Both the position numbers and the translations under genes were made by a program. A stretch of DNA of 64,000 nucleotides from Tigriopus japonicus (taxonomy: Eukaryota; Arthropoda; Copepoda; Harpacticoida; Harpacticidae), in assembly GCA_010645155.1 (NCBI GenBank), contig JAAGOF010000323.1, forward strand, positions 143,391 through 207,390. The letters are read 5' to 3'. Shown one piece after another: positions 13,172 through 27,211 of the stretch; within the stretch, counting starts at the first letter, position 1, and every line of letters begins with the position of its first letter. A model generated the notes under the pieces. The model was not told the origin of the DNA and searched no databases. It saw only the letters and a list, made by a program, of their open reading frames with translations.

Positions 13172-16100
13172 AAGATGCAAAATTGCGCAAATAACTATAT
13201 TCAATCCCCTAAAGACACTGATTATCATAGTTATTCAAAAAGCACACCTTAACAAAATATCTTCATTGTGATAATCTGACATTGAAAAATGAGATTGAAA
13301 GTGTCGAAAAACTTCCATAGAGCTAAGCTAATTTCTATTATTTAAGATTAAGATTCGTTGAATAAACATCCCAAACTGGTCAATAATCATGATCCTCATT
13401 TTTGATAGAAATCGTCGGCACGGTTGGACAACTCCTAATGGTCGAAAAATGGTTGTAATCAAACCCGATAGTAGTGAAATTTTCCTTCATGGGTCTGAAC
13501 GCATGCACCCGCAAGAGGTCGCATCTCATGATTTCACTTCAAATTTAAGAGCTCTTCTCAACGGAAGAAAGGGAGCAAGTTCTTTTTCCAAAAGCTCTAT
13601 TATTTGACCTTCTCGAAAACAGAAGCAATGTAGAGGTTAAAAAGGCACAAAATTAGTCTAACGTGTAATGTCAAGAAATTAGGAAGGTAAAAAATTGAAA
13701 ATGTCCCCTGATCTGGAATTCCCCTGATCAGGAATAAAAGTGTTGCTTGTAACCATTGGTGAAGGAAATCGAGTCCAAAACTTGTCTTGGTCTCTTTCCT
13801 ATGTAGTTAGGTAGACCAAGCTCTGAAACAAGAGCCTTTATCCAGTAAGAGTCGTGCAGAATCCCACGTTAAATAAGATGAACTGACAGAGGTAACAAGA
13901 TACCTCTGTTTAAAGTTTTCCCCCATTCATAACATGGCATTGCAACTTCGCTTTTGCACCTTGCAAGCCAAGCAGAAATGAAAATGTGAGTAAGTTTGCA
14001 CCTTCATTACCTTTGCACGGAGAGACCGGAAGGAACGAAACTTGGTCACATTGTTCTTCCAAAGCGACAAAATTCCGTTTGGAAGAAGCCTCCCTCGCAG
14101 ATTTAGAACACCATTCGATGCATTGGTCTTCTTGGGATCCACTGACACCAAGACCAGCCATCGTTTCATTGCCAAGATAGGATTGGCATCATGGGGCAAC
14201 AACAACAGATAATAATAAAACCCCATAAATAGGACCTTGAAACTGAATTCAACCGAGAATGAGATGAACCAAAATTGGGGAAGCTGGCATTAGATAAGAT
14301 ATATTTAGAATACGTAGATTTAAGTTTCACAAATACTGTGTGCACATCAAATCAATGAAACGGTACAAGCCAATCTTAGGGGACATTTTCACACAGATTT
14401 CTTAAAATACAATTATCTCAATTCTGACGCCACCAAAAACGCCCTCTACAGGGACTACCTAACAAAAGGAACGTCAAAGACTTTTTTGTATCAATGCAGA
14501 ATATGCAGCCTGAGCCATCTTAAGGTCAGGGATCAAACTACCATTGCCATTGTTTGCTTGCTTTGCTGGAACTGAATAGTCTGGAGCTTGGTATGATATA
14601 TGTTTACTCTACATTACACTTTTTGAGATACAAATTTGTGTCATGGCAAAATAAATTTGCCCTGAAATCAAGGACTTTCATTGAGTAGAATTTTATTAAC
14701 GTTAAGAAATGTCAAAGTGACCGTTGTTTAAATCTACTGCTTCTGGTTCTTAAAAGTCAAGTACAACTTTACAATACTTCAATCCGTCTAAAATAGTTCA
14801 AGGTTCTGTTGTGATTACAGGGGGAGCTGCTCGCTGCGATGACAGGAATTACTAGTGATGTCATCATTTTTGGCGGGAAAAAAAGTTCGGAAGACATTTG
14901 TTTCTGATGAGCGTGCAAGGTAGCTAAAACGAAGACTTAGGCTTGGTAATTGCAACAACTCCTTTCTCATATCATCTGTACAACTTGAAGTTGGAATAGC
15001 AATTCTTGACATTTTTTTACAAAAAAAAATGTTTCGTTGCTTTTATCTAAAATTTCGTTACATAAATTGAGAGGGTTTTTCCGAACTGTTGAATCAGAAA
15101 TGACAGACATTGAATAACAAAATGGCCAGAGAAGATTGGTTCCTGGGATAACTAAACCCAAAAACAAATCATTTGTTTTATTGAAGGCTTCCAATTTCTC
15201 CATTTGTTTTTAAATTACTTTGCAATACTTCTCAGCATACATTAACCATGTCATTGCTCTTAAATGCAACATTTTTCGAATACCTGACCCTTGAAAACTG
15301 AGGCTTTTTTAGCAAGCCTAGACTGCTAACGGCAGCAAATCTGTAATATGATACGGTAATTGCTCCCATTGAGAGTAAGCAAATTATACTTCTCAGAGGG
15401 AGCCACGTGAAATGCTAAAAAAAAAAAACAAATATAAGTCACTTTGAAGGGAACACTGTTTTCCAATCCGCGTGCGTGCGTTCGCACGAGCGTGCTTTGA
15501 TGGAGATTTTCGAAAAATGAGAAAGGATTTTATTTCAAGAAAGTAACATGCATGAATAATTTCTTTGTCGTTACAGCTTCTCCAAAAAGGTTTGTAACAC
15601 TGATTTGAAAACGTTTGTCTCACTTCATTCAACACTAATCAAATAAGTAAAATCTATTCGATGGAGGCAAAGCCGCCACACTCTCAAGTGATCACAATGA
15701 CACCTCGCGGGGTAAACAAGTCATAATTTAAGCTGAATGACTAATTGTAACTTTGCAATGTCATTGCACCTATTCATGACTTAAAATCGATTTCAGGTTG
15801 TTTTGATGAAATCTTTGTCCTCCCAAAGATTTTTCAAAAAGCAAAGCGACAAAAACACACATGTACTAGATAAGTTTCCACGCCAGAAATCCGACACTAC
15901 TTTAACTCAAATTTGATGCAACTTGCACTTTGGTCGTCTAACTTCTATGTTTGTAAACGGGTCGTGTAAATACAGCATTACCTCTTCCTTATCCACGGGT
16001 AAAGAGGCATGTTTAGGGCGATCTTTTCTCCTTGGTAAAGTCAATATTTGTCGCGGTGAATAAATGGACCTGCATTTTCGAGTTCCTTCCACAAATATCT

Positions 16101-19100
16101 ACATTGCATTCTCAGTGACTTTGCTATTTCTCTTCGGCTGTATTTGTTTTTCAATTCCACTAATAATTTCGCCCAACAAAGTTAGCACTGTCTTGAAGAA
16201 ACCTCAACGTGGGATCGAGCTTTAAAAAATCTTCCCAGAAATGTTGGGACTAAAGTTTAGCTTTTGCTTCACACGGTGCTCAAATGCTCTAAAAAGTGTG
16301 GACTTAAATGCCAACACGTCTACGGACATTTTTCGTTGTTTAAGTACAGAATCTAGAAGATATTTGTTAGTGTTCATTTTTGATTAGTTCAAACGACTAC
16401 ATTAATCTGAGAGGAATGCTAGTTTCATTTCTCCTAGATAGAAATTGATAAAAAAAAAATTCTCCAAATCGCAATCAAGGGCCCTTTTGATTTCAATGGG
16501 ATATGACAAAGGTTGATTTAAGTGAGCGTTTTAAATCATTCCGCTGCGGGAAAACAAGGCCATTGGCTGTGCTACGTTGCTCAACCTGTTTTGAGGAATC
16601 CAAGTATTTTCCGATTAAAGCGTCCATTCAATAAATTCTTGTGAACAATCTATATTTTAAGTCTCTGCTTTTGCGTGATTTATAATATGATTAGTTTATT
16701 CACTAGAAAATGAGTCATTTGAAATTTTATATTTCTTGAAAGAAACATTAAAAACAAATTCAATTCTCTGTGTGGGTACCATTTTGACTTATTGATTTGA
16801 TTTTTGGAATTCACTGAACAAATCTGCATCTTTAAATATTGCTTGGATCAATGTTAAATCATATTTTTGCCACAACAAAAGGCTTGCTTAATTACTTTTT
16901 TTAAATCACACTAAAAATAAATTTTCCATGTTATTGACCCAATTCCAGCCAAGGTATCTTTTCATGAAATAGCGATCGTTTTTCAGGGACCTAGAATCAT
17001 TGAATGCACGCCTAAATGGGAAAAACTTGGATTTACCAAAATGGGCTGAGCAATACAACACAGCCAACGAAACTGTTTTGCTACTAGCAGTATGATTTAA
17101 AACGCTCACATGAAGCAACCTTTGTCAAATCCCATGCTGAATGAGATTTTGGGAAAAATGTTTGTTTTAATGATCTTCAGTGATTTGTTATAGTTATTTG
17201 AGGTAGTGTACAATGTGCATTTATTTCAAAAAAAAAATCTTTGTGTGTGACACTCTCACATAAAAAAGGCGTTTCGTCATTTGAGTAAATACTGAATCTG
17301 CAATTTGAGCCGCCGTGTCCACCTATATTTTTTTGTGTCTAGCGGTAATTTCCAGAATTGTTCGCAACTGTGCCTTGGGATAGATGCCCCCTGATTCAAT
17401 TATTGATGCATGTTGCAATGTCGGGAAACAAACAAAACTTTCCGGACATCAAGGAAAGGCGAACCTTTCATGTCTACACAAGTGGATTGTTGACAGTCGA
17501 ATCATGGCTTGAACTCCAAAAAGATTGAGAGCATTGTACCTTTGAAGAGGTGATTGGGTGGTCATCTAAGATTCGAAGATCAAAAAGCTTGGATCCTTGG
17601 CCTGATTGGGATTGTTCCATGTTCCAAGTGGTCCTAGATCCTTATTTCAGCAAGTACAAACAAGTTATGATTATTTCCTCTGTCTGAGCGAAATTATAAG
17701 GAAGTTGGAGATGTTGAACCCTTGAGAATTACCCGCTTTCAACGTCTCAATGGGGAATTTAGCAGTGTTGCCAAAAGATGAAGCAAACTTTGCATGAATA
17801 ATTGTCATGGCGGCGACTACATTTAGTTGTTTCACCCTCAAGGGAATGACATTTGATTAAACAATCGTCGTTTGATTGAAAGACATGAGATTGCTGAACC
17901 AAAGATAAAGAAATTCTCATTTTGAATTCGATCAGTAATGTTTAATTCAGATACTAAAGCGCATCAAATTGCGACACCTTTCATATACAACAAACAAGTC
18001 TTGGAATTGTGACTTTACAGTAAGGTTGGCAGTTTGAACTAAAAATGGCTTTGAAGGGCAAATTTTCCTGCAAAAAACTGCACTCTTCACATCCGAACAA
18101 AATGTTGAGTTGTCTAAAATCATCAAATCTTTGGTTAGACCGTTTTTATGTGCCTCTCGTTCACTTCCTTTCAACATGACTCTATTTGAAGTGTTTGCAA
18201 GTCTTGTTTCATAAGATATTATTTACACCATGGAGATGTCTGAGTTTCAAGACGAAATGTACCAAAACTTATTTTGCATACCTGGCCTTTATAATTATCT
18301 CCTGTGCTCATTAAACCTCTCTTGGCAACCTTTAAGATGAAGCTCATACTTTTAGTACCCTGGAAAACTGGATGAAGCTGAAGCCTTTGTAAAAAAAGTA
18401 CCTGCATAAGACTTCTTTTCATTCTCCTTTCTCAGCACTAAAAGAAAAAACCCAAAATTTTGTGAAGGCACATTTTTTCAAAATATATTAACAAAAAGTG
18501 TCTAGAAAATCCTAATCACGCAAAAGTAGTTGAATTATTATAAAAAAACACTACCAATTTAATCGTGCACTTTTACTTATCTTTTTTCAGCTAAGTGGAG
18601 ACACTTAATCCTGCATGGAACCAATCAATCTCGTGCTCGTACTCTTTTGACCACAGTGGCTTTAAATGAGGCCACGTTGGCAAATTCAGGATCAACAGGA
18701 AGCTCACTTGTACTTTCAACTTGGAAACATGGAGGGTAAAGTGGCAAGTGTTTGGTCTATATCTTATGTAATGTTCGATAAAACCATAACTGGATCAGGT
18801 CAAAACGTTTTTTTTTTAAGTGTGACTGTAAAGAAGACATGTCTCCTTGTGACAGCCAAAATGATTTCTAATGCCAGAAATGCCAAGTTGGTTGACTGAA
18901 TAAGATAATAGCACAATAAACCAATGAAGAGGTCACTATCAACACACTTACAGTCATCTAAATATTTCAAAACTCAGCCCTATACCGAAGGTAGAAGTGA
19001 CATTTGTCGAGCAGAAACTCAATATATGAGAGGAACGAGGATATTTTTCCATCAAAAAGCGCATTTGCGAGCAAAAAGAACGAAGCGGACGAATTTCAGG

Positions 19101-21190
19101 GAACGGCAAATTTGCAAGGCGAATGGGTGATGGAGCATCCTAATTTCTTTCCCATGTAGGAAGCTGATTACAACCTTGGCTTGATCGGCAGCCTTGGAAA
19201 AAGGCCTGACTTGGTCCGTTTTTTTTTGAGAACCAAGGAGGTTTAGAGTAAAGATGTTCATCCATTAAAGAGTGCTTGTTTTTTAGTTAGGCCAGGAACA
19301 CAAAGAAAAATCTCTCGGAAAGAGAGAGGGAGGACATTATGATAAATGGAAAACTCTGGGGAACAAAGAACTCTCGAGGGCCAGGATTTGTAGTTGCTCT
19401 TGGCGTCTCTTAGAGGTGGTAAAAAACTTTTAACATTTTGTATCTGTGGTCGCCCAAGCTCGTAAAAAATCCTCTTTTGAGTGAAAATAACTTAGGTGGA
19501 AGATACCCATTTGGAAAATAGCAACCAATTTGCCATAACAAATGACCATTGAGGTGGAGGAGTCGATTCAAACCGGAAAAAAACACCTCAAAACTTCCCC
19601 GAAAAACCCTCGTGAATACTTTTGAACCATGAATTCTCGCAGATTTGTAAATTAGCGTGAAACTTTACATAGATGGATGAATACTTCAGAAATAAAAATA
19701 TCTGAAATGCATTTGTCCAAGATCGAAATCTAAGGCTTAAAAAAAATACTTCATGTGACCTCTGATGAATATAATAAGGTACATTCTTTGATTAGCGGAA
19801 GTTGTGAATACAATATGCACGAAACAGTAAATGACAGTATGATGATGAGTATGCTTAAGAGTGCTTAATAATAGGGTCCCAAAGAATACCAAGTGAAAAC
19901 ACCGAGGCTCATTTTACTCACTGATAGTGTGTTTCCTGTCAAGAAATGGAACTTCCGCTTTGGTGCCCTGCATCAAAACCCAAGGTTGCAAAAAATGTCA
20001 TTCCAAAGCTCGACCTTCTCGGTTCTCTGGACAACTGTAACAATTTCATTTTGTGTACAAACCCTTAAAAAATGCAGGCTTGAGAGACCATATCAGAAAG
20101 ATTGTTGACTTAATAAATTGAATTCTCAAACAACTAACAAAAAATGGAAACAAAAAAAGCAATAGAACCTGGATGACGCAAGTAAGAAACGATACTTTCT
20201 TTTCAGAGAAACAGAAACGGATTAAAATACATCCGGTTTTCACTCAATATTCTTTGAGCTCTAAATTTTAAAAATTCTGATGTTCAATAAACGAAAACAT
20301 AATGGTTGTCGTTATTTTAGAATTTGCTGTCGTTTAACTGGGATCGCCAAAAAACTAACTCCCTTTAGGAGACTTCATCCAAACTACATTTCACTCGCAG
20401 AAGGAGTTTTTTGATGTTTTAATTTTAAGTGCCATCAAGTGTTGATGGCATCCTTAAAACATTTAAAAAGTTGTGAAAGAAAGCCTTTCGTCTAAAATGG
20501 TTCCAAACGGACAGATTGATGAACTGTACTAATTCAAATGATTCGAGGATCCCAAATACAAAAAAAAATGACCATGCCCAAGTGTAACCTCAGAACATAA
20601 GCTCCCTTTTAAAGGTAAATGACTCAGGAGTGCTGAGATTATGCTCGAACATAACTACTTTGATTATACTTTAGTTTACCCTAGTTTATTAATTGAATGA
20701 GTGAAGTTAACATACGGCCTATAAGGGACATTTTCTTGCCTTATCCGCTATTCCTCATTGTCCAGCTAGTTATTATTCAGAATTCCAATCGACATGAAAC
20801 CACATAAACTTGTTCAAAAGGACAAGCAGTTATGCGATGAAGCGGACAAGCCACGAAAATATCACCTTGTTTAATATCCAATCTTCGAAGAAGATATCAC
20901 ATTGAGACTGTTCCATGCTGGATTGTCATACCGTATGCTTATCTCTCTTGGTATATACGTATAATGAAGTTGACTATTAAAGGAGATACTATGTAAAATA
21001 AAGGAGCAATCATTATTCCGACCAGCTATGCATAAAACACGTTTTTGCCACCTAGGCGTCAATCTTCAATGGAAATGAAACGGAATGCTGATGTTTTCTT
21101 GCTAAGGAAAAAACTGCAGCTCAAAGATGCATGCAGCAGCTCATCTTCTCGAGTTTGAAGAGATTCTTGGCGTCACAAACAACGGTCGGA
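13172..21190. other. 8 kb without recognised genes or elements
   Basis: AT-rich DNA with frequent homopolymer runs. Short overlapping ORFs (for example 13910-14226 minus) show no motif or consistent splice pattern. A 12-bp palindrome GTGCGTTCGCAC lies near 15476. Nothing else was recognised. Confidence 0.5.
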
Positions 21191-21245
21191 ATGATTGAGA
21201 GTACAATACTGAGAGCGGGAATTGTTTGGCTATCCATTTGCTTCG
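21191..21245 (+). CDS. possible first exon encoding a signal peptide
   Basis: An ATG opens a short frame MIESTILRAGIVWLSICF, with a charged start and a hydrophobic core like a signal peptide, followed directly by a strong donor (TTCG/GTGAGTAT). The exon would end one base into a codon. No convincing downstream exon was found, so the gene is unidentified. A chance combination is possible. Confidence 0.25.
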
Positions 21246-21557
21246 GTGAGTATCACTCCGTCTTCAAACAAAGCGCCCACTCTGTAAACCATGTCCAATA
21301 CACTACTTGACATGCATATGTTGTTAACATAACACTAGATGCCATCATGATAAAAAACCATTGTAATGCTCTAAATGTATCTTTGTTGCGAGTCGTTTTG
21401 AAATTTGGATTCAATCATACATAGAAAACACGTATTCCATATCTAGAGAAATCAACTTGCTTCACTTTTAATGTAACCAAAAGTCTGCTGAGGGTTTGTG
21501 AATTCATTAATTATCTTTTGACTTTAGAGCTCTTGAAGAGAAATTAAGGGTCTAAAA

Positions 21558-21806
21558 CAGGGGTCGGCAACCGTTTTTGTGTCAAGGCCCACCAAATTTG
21601 GTTTGGTGAATTTTTGGCCCACCATACAGATGGTGGCAGGTTCATGGGCCCACATATTTTTGATCAAAGACCTCTGGGCCCACAACGGCAGTACTATGGA
21701 TGTCTCTTGGGCCCACTATTTAAGACTTTCCTCATTGTTCACGGGCCCACCAACGATCACCCTTGGGCCTACATGTGGGCCGCGGCCCACCGGTTGCCGA
21801 CCCCTG
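21558..21806. mobile_element. hAT MITE, TIR CAGGGGTCGGCAACCG
   Basis: This is a textbook 249-bp MITE: 16-bp perfect terminal inverted repeats (CAGGGGTCGGCAACCG and complement) and an exact 8-bp duplication GTCTAAAA at 21550-21557 and 21807-21814. The interior contains repeated GGCCCAC and GGGCCCAC motifs and is much more GC-rich than the flanks. The TIR start is typical of animal hAT elements. It is apparently young. Confidence 0.95.
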
Positions 21807-22148
21807 GTCTAAAATGATTATCGAAACACCACCACAATCAACCACTGCACATGGTATAGGATAGGGAAAAATCTTTTCTGTGTTCTTTATTGATTTCATG
21901 TTTAGTTCAAACCCTGGCAACACATTTAACCACAGAACCCTACAAACTATCAAGAATAAAGGAAAATCTAGGTTCTCCTTGCGCTCATTTATAGAATGAG
22001 AATATTCATTTTCATAAAAATCTCGATTGGTCATGTGAAATGTCAGGGCACTTTCATTTTTCAAATGGACCAGATTACCATGAATGTCACTTAGAATTGA
22101 TACATGCAGTTGCAGTAACTGACACAAAAACTGAATTGATCAGATTTT

Positions 22149-22176
22149 CGGAAAATGTACATCGGAAAATGTACAT
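22149..22176 (+). repeat. 14-bp tandem duplication
   Basis: CGGAAAATGTACAT occurs twice in direct tandem. This looks like simple replication slippage. Confidence 0.8.
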
Positions 22177-24159
22177 ACAGTGTGTAGGGCTGTAGCCTAC
22201 AGGTAATAATATCTCGAGTAGTGTAAAGTAAACGAGGTTTCTACTCGTAAAAGATTGCATCTAATGGGTGAACTGTATTCTGACACCACGTGATAAGACG
22301 AGATCTTTGAAATAACATTATCATTTGCATATCATAGAGCATTTGCATCTGTCTGGAGTATTGACCAAGGGTTGTTAGAAGAAAGATAAAAAAATACAGC
22401 TTGGGTCAGAACATAGAGAGGTTTTTTACGGCAAAAATATTGTTCCGTGGAATTTTCATTGGTTAAGTTGTTCTGGTTCGACCTTAACAATAATGATCCT
22501 TGGTTCAGTCACACTTAGATTTCTTGATTTCATTTCTAATAAATTTTTAAAAAAATAACCAAGAATGCAAAGGAAGCAATGCCTTTTCTTTACATACTTT
22601 GGGGCATTCGCTTCGGGAATGAAGATTGCACTCATTACTTGTCGAATGTTATGTTATTTTATTTTATTGCACTAACCAAGTTTCTATTCCATGAAAGAAT
22701 CAAACCACCAAGAACTTCCTCACAAAAACAATGAAAGCTCGAAAATTGCCCCCCCTCCAATGTCCCATAGGGATTGACACCAAAGTTTTTTGTCCATGGG
22801 AAGTGGTCCATTTGGCTTTAAGCCACAATAATACTTGTGTGTGTGGCGAATCCTCGTGATCAAGCCAAATAAAAACGACGGAGAACCAAGATACGAGTAA
22901 TTCAATGGAACCACCAGTTGTCTCAATGGGTCTTTGGGGACAAAAACAAGCCCCTTAAGTCGTTGGTTGGTTGGTGGAACATTGTGTCTAAATCAATTTT
23001 GCAGATGGTCCAAGAGGAAACATTACTTGTAGAGACAGTTAAAAAGAGAGCGGTTGGAACAGCTGGTTTCTACGTTCCACGAGTGAAGGCGGACCAGATT
23101 CTATGGGAATTGTATTCATAATATTCTGGGCACCCAAATGACACCAATGTTTGACTGACCCAAAGGGTAGAGGAAAATGGGAGCCTCAAATCAATTTGGA
23201 CATGTAGAACATGCCCCTGTGATGGTGGTAAGTGCATATTAGGCAGTGCACAATCATCAAAGTGACAAGTCTTGGACCAGGAGGAACATTGTGGAACAGC
23301 GCGGGAATATATCAGAACAGCAAACAAATTGCGTATATCTCCTCTTTCTTGCCCGTTTGGAAATTCAGTTTCGACATCCAAAGATGTCAAACTTTCAGAT
23401 CTTAACGAAGCCTGCTTTAGAGCGAGATCTCTGAAAGTGCTTCCGTGAAAAGATTTCAATCTGAAAAGGCTTTTGACAATGTTTGGACGAGGAGCCTGAA
23501 CTCAATCAACGAGTGTTGTTGCACCGCGTATATTGACTTCGCATCAAGTTCCAAAGCTAAAGCCAAATTCCAAAAACCTCCCAAAAACGCTTTCGTGTCA
23601 AGGCGTGTTTTTCTAAGGTCCTTCCTTGTACGTTGTATCTAATAAAGTTCTCCTTGAGACTTCCTCCCATTTTCCAGGTGAATCCTTTTACCGTTTCCAC
23701 TGCTTGTTACAGACAATTCAACCGGAAATTATTATCGGAGGTCAATAATTCCTTAAAAAGTATTTTTGCTCTTTCATATTTGCGATGGCAATCACAAATT
23801 CGTTCGTTTGCGTTGATTAGAAAGGCAGAACTTTCCTTCTGATATTCATTAGTTGAACAAATCTGTTCCTTTCTTATTATGTGGCATGTGTTGCCAAAGC
23901 AATGTTTTGGAGGGATCCTGTTCAAGTGTGAGCAAATCATTAATGCACAAAATAAGACAAGAGCAGAAGAAGTCATTCGGTTTCAACCTCTAGAGACTAG
24001 GCCTGTCAATGGTTTGAAGGTTGTCAAGCTTTGAGAGCTGAGCCTTGGATAATTTCCAAACGTTGTGCTGACACTTCCTAACGTTGCACTTTTTAAGGCT
24101 ACATCAACAGCACAGGTATCCAAAGAGGTATTTTTGGACTGATTGGTGATAGAGTAAAC

Positions 24160-24545
24160 CAAGAAACACTGAATTTCTGGAGTGGGAGGCTAGTTATGAC
24201 AATTAGGATCTACAGTGGGATCAAATCATTTTCGTTTTTCTGCAAATGGGACCCTGCTTGAATCAGTTAGCATATATATTTCAATTTTTAGCCCAATGGA
24301 ATGCAGGAGGGAAAAGTTATGCAACTTCAAACGTATGTACTGAAGAGAGCGTAGCATGAAGAAGCTCGCCCTTTTGTGGTAAATCAATTAACAGAAAAGG
24401 GCAAGTTAATTCATTCTCTGTAGGATTTGCACTGAACTTTGAGTGAGCACAACTTATGACTCTAACGGCTGAAATTTGAAGTACGGAGTCAAACAAGCAA
24501 TGTCTCATCTGCAGAAGAGTGGCATTGATTTACTCCTACTGACAA
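24160..24545. mobile_element. foldback element, right end eroded
   Basis: The left end CAAGAAACACTGAATTTCTG, then GGAGTGGGAGGCTAG, and the central stem (CGCCCTTTTGTGGTAA, AGAAAAGGGCAAGTT, TTCATTCTCTG) belong to the CAAGAA foldback family. The terminal right arm is degraded after GTCTCATCTGCAGAAG, so no target duplication can be checked. Confidence 0.75.
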
Positions 24546-27052
24546 TTACCGATACCGGTAAGGTACAAGTTTTATTTCAATGCCTCCAAGTCAAGGAAGT
24601 TCAGTGTGGTTTAGAAAAAAATGAAAGAAATGCAAACCAATAAGCTTAGAAACAGTTTTGGCTACAGTTTGAGATTACAAGTTATTGCCCGTTTGCATAA
24701 GTGTGTTCTCAAAAATATAAAATAGATTGACAAGCTAATGAGGACAATCACACAAGGTGTGCTTGATTACGTGTAAAGCAAGGAATACTCGTACTGGCAA
24801 ATATGTGAGTGTTCTTCAGTCCCTCTTGTTGGATCCTGACCTTATTTCTTTTTGTTCCGTTCTGTTTTTAGCCGCGTACTTTCTATTTCAATCAACTAAC
24901 TAGTATTGTTACCTTCGTAGAACAAGTTACAATTAGGTACAATGCCTAATTCTAAAGTAACTCTCCCTCAAATCTCAAAACAGTGTCTGATGATGGAAAA
25001 GACAGGATGAAAGAAAAGAGGCCTTCATTAGGTTAACCAAGGTTTGATTTTTAATTTTTAAGCCAATTGAATATGGAGTGAAATAACACTTGCCTCAAAT
25101 GTCAGTTCAACATACTAGTACTTATCATGAATGAACCTGTTTTTCAGGTAATTCTACGCATAAATGAAAGTAAACAGTGCATTCATCTGAAGGCCTCTAC
25201 TGTATTGCAATTTGGGAGGATCAAGTTTGACCTCAAAATTGAAACACAAGTCTCTATTAAAAAAACTTATTGCTGTCTTGGTAACGACATTTGACCAAGG
25301 GACACAAAAAGAACATTCCTTTAGCTTTAGCTTTAGAGGATTATATTATGTTTATTTGTGTAGTTGATTTGTGTCATAGGTAATTACAAGTGAAAAACAG
25401 CGGGCAAATGCCATGTTCTCAAATCAAACAAAGGAATGGTGCCTTTCCATATTTCCCTCACAACAAACAACAATCAAGACAAAACAAGAATCTAGATAGT
25501 GATGACTTCATTTCCATTGTGCCAGGTTCATCACCACTCGAGCATCAAATTCTGTTGGTGAACATCTTTTCATCATTCCAAGATCTTCTCCAGATTGGTT
25601 TGGCGGAAAATGTGCATAATTTTGGTCCCCAAATGGGTTTCTTGGACATATCAGGGTTACAAACTTTCCTCAAAGATCCCGAACAAAGCTTCCCACAAAT
25701 CATTCCAAGGGTTGTGCATTCTCATTCACGTTGAGCAAGTGAATTTGGAGTTCCAAATTGCCACTTCATTTTGATCATTATTTTCAAGTATTTAGATGCG
25801 CGATGGCCAACCTTGGCCACTTTTTCTTTTAATTGTTATTCTTCGTGGGAAGACTTAATACCAAAAGTTGATATTTTGTTGCTCTTTTGAATTACCAAGG
25901 TACATTATCTTTTTTCTTTACCATCCAATATTGTAAATTTTTAGTACATAAAGTACAGCTTTCCCGAAATTTGACTAAAATGGCCATAATTAACAGTAGT
26001 AATCCCATGAAAAACGCGCAATTTTTTTCCCACATAACATTATTTGGGACCGAATAGGACCATCTACGACTATTTTAAGGTTTCCAACTTTATCCAGTAA
26101 AAAGTAGCTTATTTTCGCCCAAAGCCATGTCCAATCCTTTGGTTAAAGGTATCCTTGCTTGGAGGAACACTATGATAATATCTTGTTCTGTTTTAAAGTC
26201 AACTCCTAACCTTGACAATGGCTCTGAAGTGTCTCTGAAGTTTGAGACAAATTTCTTTGCATTTTTAGACTCGTTGAAACTTGGGAGTTTCTAATTAGAA
26301 GAGATAGCCTCCCACAAGACGTCAAAAAATTACCGAAGACACATGTACTCTTAGTTATTACTGAAACCTTTTCAATTTTGATTCTTTAAATACTTTTATG
26401 GGAATGGCTGAAAATTATCGTTTAAGTGGATCATTGCGCAAATTCTATATTTGTTCATTTTTTGCCGACGAACAACGAAATAAACTGAAGTGGACAATTC
26501 AGTTTCCACTTCAAGTTGCATGTTTCTCCCTTCAAGTGTCATATTTTTAGGACATCATTTAAATGCATCTTGGAGGACATTTATGAGACATGCAACTTAT
26601 AAATGAAACACTTTCTACTCTTTGGTTCAGAAAGGGTTGGACTAAAGTAAATCGCTCTAAAAATAGGTCATTAACGTCCAACGACATCTCTAAATTATGA
26701 GGTAGTCAAAGGAATGCATTGAAAACTTCATGTGGATGCAAATTTCTACACCATGTGGATAAAATCAACAAGTTTCTCGGAAAATTGGACAGCTCCTCAA
26801 ACAGAAATCTCAACACCTTTTTTATTCTTATTCTTTGGAGTCTTTTGAGACGAGAGCCTTCAAGGAAAAAATCTGCTGATCTTTTCAAAAATTATCCATT
26901 TTGTTCCGTTTGAGCAACGGCAAGGAAATAAAGGAGACGAAGAACATTACATTTCTTTGTTTCTAAGGTGCTAGAAGACCCAAATCTTCTCGATGATAGA
27001 GAAATTGAAGGTAGTTTTAAAAGACTGCCCAAAACAGTAGTTAGTTGATTTG

Positions 27053-27211
27053 TAGGGCCCTATTTAGTTTTTCCTGTGGAGTAGAAAATCTAGACGTTTC
27101 AAGGATTGAGGTCAGCTGATGATCACGCTCGTCGACTATCAGCTGACATATACGTTGTGAAACGTCTGGGATTTCTGCTCTTCAGCGAAAAAGTATATCT
27201 TTCGGGCCCTA
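27053..27211. mobile_element. short foldback MITE with TAGGGCCC ends
   Basis: This 159-bp element starts TAGGGCCCTA and ends CGGGCCCTA. Internally it is nearly self-complementary: AGACGTTTCAAG pairs with the GTGAAACGTCT side, and GTCAGCTGAT is mirrored by ATCAGCTGAC around a short loop. Flanking octamers agree only at 5 of 8, so target duplication is unproven. The ends resemble the 7656-8594 family. Confidence 0.65.

Noticed and set aside
22720..23459. Two minus-strand frames (around NYSYLGSPSFLFGLITRIRH and FAVLIYSRAVPQ) considered as exons of one protein
   Set aside because: No consistent pair of splice sites and no recognised family.
25390..25734. 114-codon plus-strand frame as a gene
   Set aside because: Weak start context, no splice pattern and no recognised motif.
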